This document shows positions 59,514-64,000 of a stretch of 64,000 nt of DNA, in pieces. A program made the position numbers and the translations under genes. The notes below the pieces were generated by a model, which saw nothing but the letters and a program-made list of their open reading frames with translations, ran no database searches and had not been told where the DNA came from. Each line of letters begins with the position of its first letter. Within the stretch, counting starts at the first letter, position 1. This DNA comes from Sphingopyxis terrae subsp. terrae NBRC 15098 (GTDB lineage: Bacteria; Pseudomonadota; Alphaproteobacteria; Sphingomonadales; Sphingomonadaceae): positions 2,179,001 through 2,243,000 of the forward strand of contig NZ_CP013342.1 of assembly GCF_001610975.1 (NCBI RefSeq), written 5' to 3'.

Positions 59514-60173
59514 ATGGCCCGCATCCTAATCCTCGCCGCGCTGCCCGAAGAGGCCGATGCCGTTTTTCCCGGCCAAGGCGCCGCCGAAGCGGCCGCTTTT
59601 GCGCTTCGTTCGCTGTCAGTGCATGAGCATGGCGTAACGATTGCCACCTGCGGTCTCGGAAAGGTCAACGCGGCGCTATGCGCCGGGATGCTCGGCGGCG
59701 CGGCCGATCTGCTGGTGATGAGCGGCACCTGCGGCTCGCTCGGCCCCGGACCTGGCGCCTATTGGATCGCCGAGGCGGTGCAGCACGATTATGGCGCGGC
59801 CCAGCCCGGTTTGTTCCGCCGCTATCGGGCCGGCGAATGGCCGATCGGCGAAGCGGGCGAGGCGCATTTCGCCGCGATGCCCGACCCCGGCCTGAACCTG
59901 CCACATGCGCGCATCGCAAGCGGCGACAGCTTCGTCGCCTGCCCCGACGCCGCGGCCGGACTGGTGCGCGATCTGGGCGCCGCGCTGGTCGATATGGAGG
60001 TCGGCGCAGTGGCGCAGGCGGCGATGCGGCTCGGCAAGCCCTGGGCCGCAATCAAGGCGGTGACCGACGACGCCAACGGCGACAGCGCGGGCGACTTCCG
60101 TGCCAATCTCGTGCGCGCGGCGCGCATCGCGGGAGCGGCGATCGAGCGTCTGGTCGCGCGGGTCAGCGGCTGA
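59514..60173 (+). CDS. 5'-methylthioadenosine/S-adenosylhomocysteine nucleosidase-like protein
   Basis: 219 aa from ATG 59514. Phosphorylase-superfamily fold: 'MARILILAALPEEADAVFPG', 'ATCGLGKVNAALCAGML', 'VMSGTCGSLGPG', 'RIASGDSFV', 'ALVDMEVGAVAQAAMRLGKPWAAIKAVTDDANGDSAGDF'. The 'VDMEVGAVA' (ribose-binding Glu/Met) and catalytic Asp in 'TDDAN' are those of MTA/SAH nucleosidases. Cleaves MTA or SAH to adenine. The 3' end overlaps the convergent peptidase gene by 11 nt. Confidence 0.87.
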   Translation: MARILILAALPEEADAVFPGQGAAEAAAFALRSLSVHEHGVTIATCGLGKVNAALCAGMLGGAADLLVMSGTCGSLGPGPGAYWIAEAVQHDYGAAQPGLFRRYRAGEWPIGEAGEAHFAAMPDPGLNLPHARIASGDSFVACPDAAAGLVRDLGAALVDMEVGAVAQAAMRLGKPWAAIKAVTDDANGDSAGDFRANLVRAARIAGAAIERLVARVSG

Positions 60174-61893
60174 GCGCACCGATGCAGGCCTGCCGCGCGG
60201 CGGGAGGCGAAAGATCGTCGAGCGCGAATTCGCGCACCGTTTCGCGGGCTCGCCCCTGCGGCATATAGCGCAGCGTGCGCTTCGTGCCGCCATCGTCGAC
60301 ATCATAGGCGATTTCGCTCTGGCTGTTGCCGATCTCCCCGCCGCTGCGGCCGATCAGCGTCATGCCGTCGCGCATCCCGGCCTGCCATGCCGGGCCGTCC
60401 TGGGCGACGCCAGCGATAATGCGGTCGTTCGCGAGCGTCGCGTCGACATCGAAGCCGCGATCGAACACCAGTCGTTCGAATTGGCGCAACGTGCCGCACG
60501 CGGCGAGCATGTCGGCGGGCAGCGCAATCGGTTCGCCGCGATCGATGAATCGGGCGATGCCTTCGCCGATCGCCGCGTCGCGGCGCTGCGCCTCGGCACT
60601 GAACAGGGTAACAGCATCGCTGCGGGCTGCCGGAGCAGCTGCCTGCATCGCCAGCAGCAGGTTGCGCATCGACGATCCGCCTGGCGCGCGCCGCAGCCGG
60701 TCGTCAGCCCAGTGCGCGAAAAGCATCCCGCGCAAATAGGCGAGCCGCTGCGCCTTCTCGTCGGTCCAGAACAGCCGCGCCGCCTCCTTGTTGGGCGCGG
60801 CGCGAAGCGGCGACGCATCATATTCGCGCAGCGCGTCGTTGAACTGCGCAAAATATTGTTCGGGCGTCCACACTCCGGCGCGGACCAGCGCCCGCCACGA
60901 GGTGAAATCGGTGAAGCCCTCCGACAGCCAGAATTGCTCGGCTTCGGGCACTGTGTCGGAAAAGCCGCCGATCCGGGCATTGACCCAGCTATGCGCCATT
61001 TCATGCGTCATCAGCCGGTCGAGCATCTCGGGCAGCGCGTTGGTCGTCGCAAAAAAGGCGAACGCATCGCCGCGTCCGGTGCCGCCGATCGAGGTTGCGC
61101 CGGGTCCCGGCGGCGCGAAGGGAATGATGGTGACGAGGTAGCGCCCGGCGTCGTTGCCCCAATATTCTGACATGGCTGCGGCGACGCGGCGGAAGCTTTG
61201 CGTCCAGCCGGCATCGTCGCGTTTTGCAAAGCTACCGCGCACTGCGAGCCGTGCGCCATGTCCTGCATCGATCAGGCGGAAATCGCCGCCGACGGCGATG
61301 CTTTCGATCAGGCCATCGACGGTCAGCCCGGGATGTTCGAGGTCGGACGCAAAGCGCGTCCCCGCCGGCATCCCGCGGACCGAAAAGCTTGCCGGGGTAT
61401 CGCCATCCAGATGTTCTGGCCGCGCCACCACCGCGTCGCCGATCAGGTGGAACCATGTCGGCTGGATGAGCGGGCGATAGTCATTGACGACTTCGCCGTC
61501 CTGCAATTGCTCGGCCCGGTTGGCACCGCGCACAAGGTAGCGCAGGACGATCGGGGCGCCGGGAGCGTGCCGCAACGCGATCTTGGCGGGATCGGACGAT
61601 GGGGCCAGCGTCGCGCCCTCGGCGCGGATGTCGCCCAGATAATTATAAAGCTTGTCAAAGCCCCCCCATTCGTCCGGCAGATCGACGATGGTGACGCCGC
61701 TCGCGGCGCCGCGAAAGCGCAGCGTCACTTCGATCGCGCGGAAACGGCCGTCGGCTGCGACGACCGGCTGATAGGTGAGCGCGAGGCCCGCATCGGGCTC
61801 GGCCGCGCTCGAAGGCGTGACGGCGGCGAGGGTGGCAGCTAGGGCAGCGGAAAGGGCGGCGGCGACGATACCGCGAGCGAGGGAGAGGCGCAT
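60163..61893 (-). CDS. Exported M61-like zinc metallopeptidase with PDZ domain
   Basis: 576 aa from ATG 61893 (AAGGA upstream). Signal peptide to about residue 30 ('AAVTPSSAAE'). N-terminal beta domain, then the gluzincin core 'LMTHEMAHSWVNARIGGFSD' (HExxH) and third ligand Glu in 'EQFWLSEGFTDF', helical domain, and C-terminal PDZ region 'AGVAQDGPAWQAGMRDGMTLIGRSGGEIGNSQSE'. This is the layout of M61 glycyl aminopeptidases; the substrate is unknown. Overlaps the nucleosidase gene end. Confidence 0.85.
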   Translation of the reverse strand: MRLSLARGIVAAALSAALAATLAAVTPSSAAEPDAGLALTYQPVVAADGRFRAIEVTLRFRGAASGVTIVDLPDEWGGFDKLYNYLGDIRAEGATLAPSSDPAKIALRHAPGAPIVLRYLVRGANRAEQLQDGEVVNDYRPLIQPTWFHLIGDAVVARPEHLDGDTPASFSVRGMPAGTRFASDLEHPGLTVDGLIESIAVGGDFRLIDAGHGARLAVRGSFAKRDDAGWTQSFRRVAAAMSEYWGNDAGRYLVTIIPFAPPGPGATSIGGTGRGDAFAFFATTNALPEMLDRLMTHEMAHSWVNARIGGFSDTVPEAEQFWLSEGFTDFTSWRALVRAGVWTPEQYFAQFNDALREYDASPLRAAPNKEAARLFWTDEKAQRLAYLRGMLFAHWADDRLRRAPGGSSMRNLLLAMQAAAPAARSDAVTLFSAEAQRRDAAIGEGIARFIDRGEPIALPADMLAACGTLRQFERLVFDRGFDVDATLANDRIIAGVAQDGPAWQAGMRDGMTLIGRSGGEIGNSQSEIAYDVDDGGTKRTLRYMPQGRARETVREFALDDLSPPAARQACIGALSR

Positions 61894-62056
61894 CGATATT
61901 TCCTTGAGCTGAACGCCCATGGTGTATCGCTCGAGCAACACAGTGTCAAATCGGACGCCCGCGCCTCTCTTGTTGCGCCGCAGCACCGCTTCTGTTAGGG
62001 GCGCGGCGTTTAGCGGCGCTCCAGGCGCTGCCCCCTTCCATCAAGGCTCCTACCGC

Positions 62057-63889
62057 ATGTCTTTGCGCAATATTGCGATTATCGCACACGTCGACCATGG
62101 CAAGACGACCCTCGTCGATCAGCTTTTCCGCCAGTCGGGCACATTTCGGGACAACCAGCGTGTCGAAGAACGAGCGATGGATTCGAACGACCTGGAAAAG
62201 GAACGCGGGATCACGATTCTCGCCAAATGTACTTCGGTCGAGTGGGGCGAAGGCGCCGATGCGACGCGCATCAACATCGTCGACACGCCGGGCCACGCCG
62301 ACTTCGGCGGCGAGGTCGAGCGGATCCTGAGCATGGTCGATGGCGTCATCCTGCTCGTCGATGCCGCCGAAGGCCCGATGCCGCAGACCAAGTTCGTCAC
62401 CGGCAAGGCGCTGGCGCTCGGCCTCAAGCCGATCGTCGTCGTCAACAAGATCGACCGCAGCGACGCGCGCGCAGCCGAAGTGCTCGACGAAGTATTCGAA
62501 CTGTTCCTGACGCTCGACGCCAATGACGAACAGCTTGATTTCCCGATCCTTTATGCCTCGGGTCGCGGCGGCTATGCCTCGGAAAGCCCTGACGCGCGCG
62601 AAGGCACGCTCGAGCCGCTGTTCAAGACGATCGTGTCGCATGTTCCGACGCCCGGCCTCGACGAAGAGGCGCCCTTCACCTTCCTCGCGACGCTGCTCGA
62701 CCGCGACAATTTCATCGGCCGCATCCTGACCGGCCGCGTCCAGTCGGGCACGGTCAAGGTCAACCAGCCGATCCACGCGCTCGACATGGACGGCAAGGTC
62801 ATCGAAACCGGCCGCGCGTCGAAGCTGCTGGCGTTCCGCGGGCTCGACCGCGTTCCGGTCGAGGAAGCGCGCGCAGGCGACATCGTCGCGATCGCGGGCC
62901 TGACCAACGCGACGGTCGCGAACACGATCGCCGACACGAGCGTCAGCGAGCCGATCGCCGCGCAGCCGATCGACCCGCCGACGCTGTCGATGCGCTTCGC
63001 CGTCAACGACAGTCCGATGGCTGGCCGCGAAGGCAGCAAGGTGACGAGCCGCATGATCCGCGACCGCCTGTACCGCGAAGCCGAAACCAATGTCGCGATC
63101 CGCATCACCGAAAGCGCCGACAAGGACAGCTTCGAAGTCGCGGGCCGCGGCGAGCTTCAGCTCGGCGTGCTCATCGAAACAATGCGCCGGGAAGGCTTCG
63201 AACTCGGCATCAGCCGCCCCAAGGTGCTGTACCAGACCGACGAGAACGGCCAGCGCACCGAGCCCTATGAAACCGTCGTCATCGACGTCGACGACGAGCA
63301 TAGCGGCACGGTTGTCGAGAAGATGCAGATCCGCAAGGCCGAGCTGACCGACATGCGCCCGTCAGGCGGCGGCAAGACTCGCATCAGCTTCAGCGGCCCG
63401 TCGCGCGGCCTGATCGGCTATCACGGCGAATTCCTGTCCGACACGCGCGGAACCGGGATCATGAACCGCCTCTTCGAAAAATATGGCCCCTACAAAGGCG
63501 CGATCGAGGGCCGCAAGAACGGCGTCCTCATCTCGAATGGCGCGGGGGAAGCCGTCGCCTATGCGCTCGGCCCCTTGGAAGAACGCGGCATCCTGTTCGT
63601 CTCGCCCGGCGAGGCGCTCTATGAAGGGATGATAATCGGGGAGAATGCGAAGCCCGACGACCTTGAGGTCAACCCGATGAAGTCGAAGCAGCTCACGAAC
63701 TTCCGTTCGACGGGCAAGGACGATGCGATCCGCCTGACTCCGCCGCGCCGCATGACGCTGGAACAGGCGATCGCCTATATCGACGACGACGAAATGGTCG
63801 AAGTGACCCCCGCGAACATCCGCATCCGCAAGGCGATCCTCGATCCGCATGAGCGGAAGAAGGCGAGCCGCAAGAAGGAAGCGGCGTAA
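62057..63889 (+). CDS. typA: Ribosome-associated translational GTPase TypA/BipA
   Basis: 610 aa from ATG 62057 (AAGG upstream at 62043). G1 'AHVDHGKTT', switch II 'DTPGHADFGGEVERIL', 'NKIDRSDARAAEV' and the BipA C-terminal 'GKTRISFSGPSRGLIGYHGEFLSDTRGTGIMNRLFEKYGPYKG' and 'FRSTGKDDAIRLTPPRRMTLEQAIAYIDDDEMVEVTPANIRIRKAIL'. GTPase that helps ribosome assembly and stress growth. Full length. The frame is open upstream to 61919 but only overlapping the peptidase promoter region. Confidence 0.96.
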   Translation: MSLRNIAIIAHVDHGKTTLVDQLFRQSGTFRDNQRVEERAMDSNDLEKERGITILAKCTSVEWGEGADATRINIVDTPGHADFGGEVERILSMVDGVILLVDAAEGPMPQTKFVTGKALALGLKPIVVVNKIDRSDARAAEVLDEVFELFLTLDANDEQLDFPILYASGRGGYASESPDAREGTLEPLFKTIVSHVPTPGLDEEAPFTFLATLLDRDNFIGRILTGRVQSGTVKVNQPIHALDMDGKVIETGRASKLLAFRGLDRVPVEEARAGDIVAIAGLTNATVANTIADTSVSEPIAAQPIDPPTLSMRFAVNDSPMAGREGSKVTSRMIRDRLYREAETNVAIRITESADKDSFEVAGRGELQLGVLIETMRREGFELGISRPKVLYQTDENGQRTEPYETVVIDVDDEHSGTVVEKMQIRKAELTDMRPSGGGKTRISFSGPSRGLIGYHGEFLSDTRGTGIMNRLFEKYGPYKGAIEGRKNGVLISNGAGEAVAYALGPLEERGILFVSPGEALYEGMIIGENAKPDDLEVNPMKSKQLTNFRSTGKDDAIRLTPPRRMTLEQAIAYIDDDEMVEVTPANIRIRKAILDPHERKKASRKKEAA

Positions 63890-63894
63890 GATCA

Positions 63895-63930
63895 AGGGGG
63901 CGGCCAGCGATGGTCGCCCTCTTTCTTTTT
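63895..63930 (+). terminator. Rho-independent terminator after typA
   Basis: Stem GGGCGGCC / GGTCGCCC (63898-63905, 63912-63919, one G-T pair) with loop AGCGAT, followed by TCTTTCTTTTT. It starts 8 bp after the typA stop. Confidence 0.75.
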
Positions 63931-63964
63931 GACGGCTTGTCCCAGTCTTTTCCTCGCCTTCGTC

Positions 63965-63985
63965 ATCCCGGGCTTGACCCGGGAT
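63965..63985. repeat. Short palindromic intergenic repeat (REP-like)
   Basis: ATCCCGGG-cttga-CCCGGGAT: a perfect 8-bp stem with a 5-base loop. Sequences of the form 'CGTCATCCCGGGC...CCCGGGATCC' are common interspersed repeats in sphingomonad genomes. Not followed by a T-tract. Confidence 0.6.
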
Positions 63986-64000
63986 CCATCGCAGCGCTGA

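Overview
The window reads as a chromosomal segment of a high-GC alphaproteobacterium of the sphingomonad group (Sphingopyxis or Sphingomonas type). The signs are DUF4402 exported proteins, a sphingomonad-style TonB-dependent receptor, many GTG starts, dense ATGA/GTGA gene overlaps, and the mix of NadB, FprA-like reductase, TelA and TypA/BipA core genes. Species cannot be fixed from sequence alone.

Layout. (1) 1-11.0 kb is ordinary core: two DUF4402 proteins, a CHCC zinc-finger protein, an orphan ABC ATPase overlapping nadB, an M20 amidohydrolase, an acyl-CoA dehydrogenase coupled to a membrane protein, an M19 dipeptidase, and a ferredoxin-NADP reductase coupled to a DoxX protein. (2) 11.16 kb carries tRNA-Gln(CTG). 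Its last 19 bases recur exactly at 34762-34780, next to a tyrosine integrase, and together these define a 23.5-kb genomic island. The island holds a translationally coupled small-gene cassette (Excalibur protein, degenerate staphylococcal-nuclease-like protein, unknowns), two DUF389 membrane proteins beside an SLC13/RCK transporter, a PD-(D/E)XK nuclease-like protein, a coupled three-gene cassette with a DUF1828-like member, an HTH/Cys-motif pair facing an excisionase and a truncated second integrase, three IS3-family elements, and relics of IS1-, IS5- and IS1595-like transposases.

(3) 35.1-54.4 kb is a complete-looking pectin/uronate utilisation locus. A pectate lyase, two esterase-like hydrolases, a GH43 enzyme and a TonB receptor act on the polymer outside the cytoplasm. 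ExuT-type MFS imports uronates. UxaC, a UxuB/UxaB-type reductase and UxaA take galacturonate to KDG. KduI and KduD take the unsaturated lyase product to KDG, and KdgK phosphorylates it. KDPG aldolase and mannonate dehydratase are not in the window. A LacI-family regulator lies in the locus. A shared palindromic motif, TGACACCGGTTACC or close variants, occurs before kduI, between pel and the receptor, at the uxaA start codon, and between lacI and the hydratase-exuT-uxaC-uxuB operon. This is a readable candidate regulon. (4) 54.6-64 kb is core again: a GGDEF protein, TelA with its membrane partner, a bile-acid-symporter-family transporter, an MTA/SAH-nucleosidase-like protein, an M61-like peptidase and TypA/BipA.
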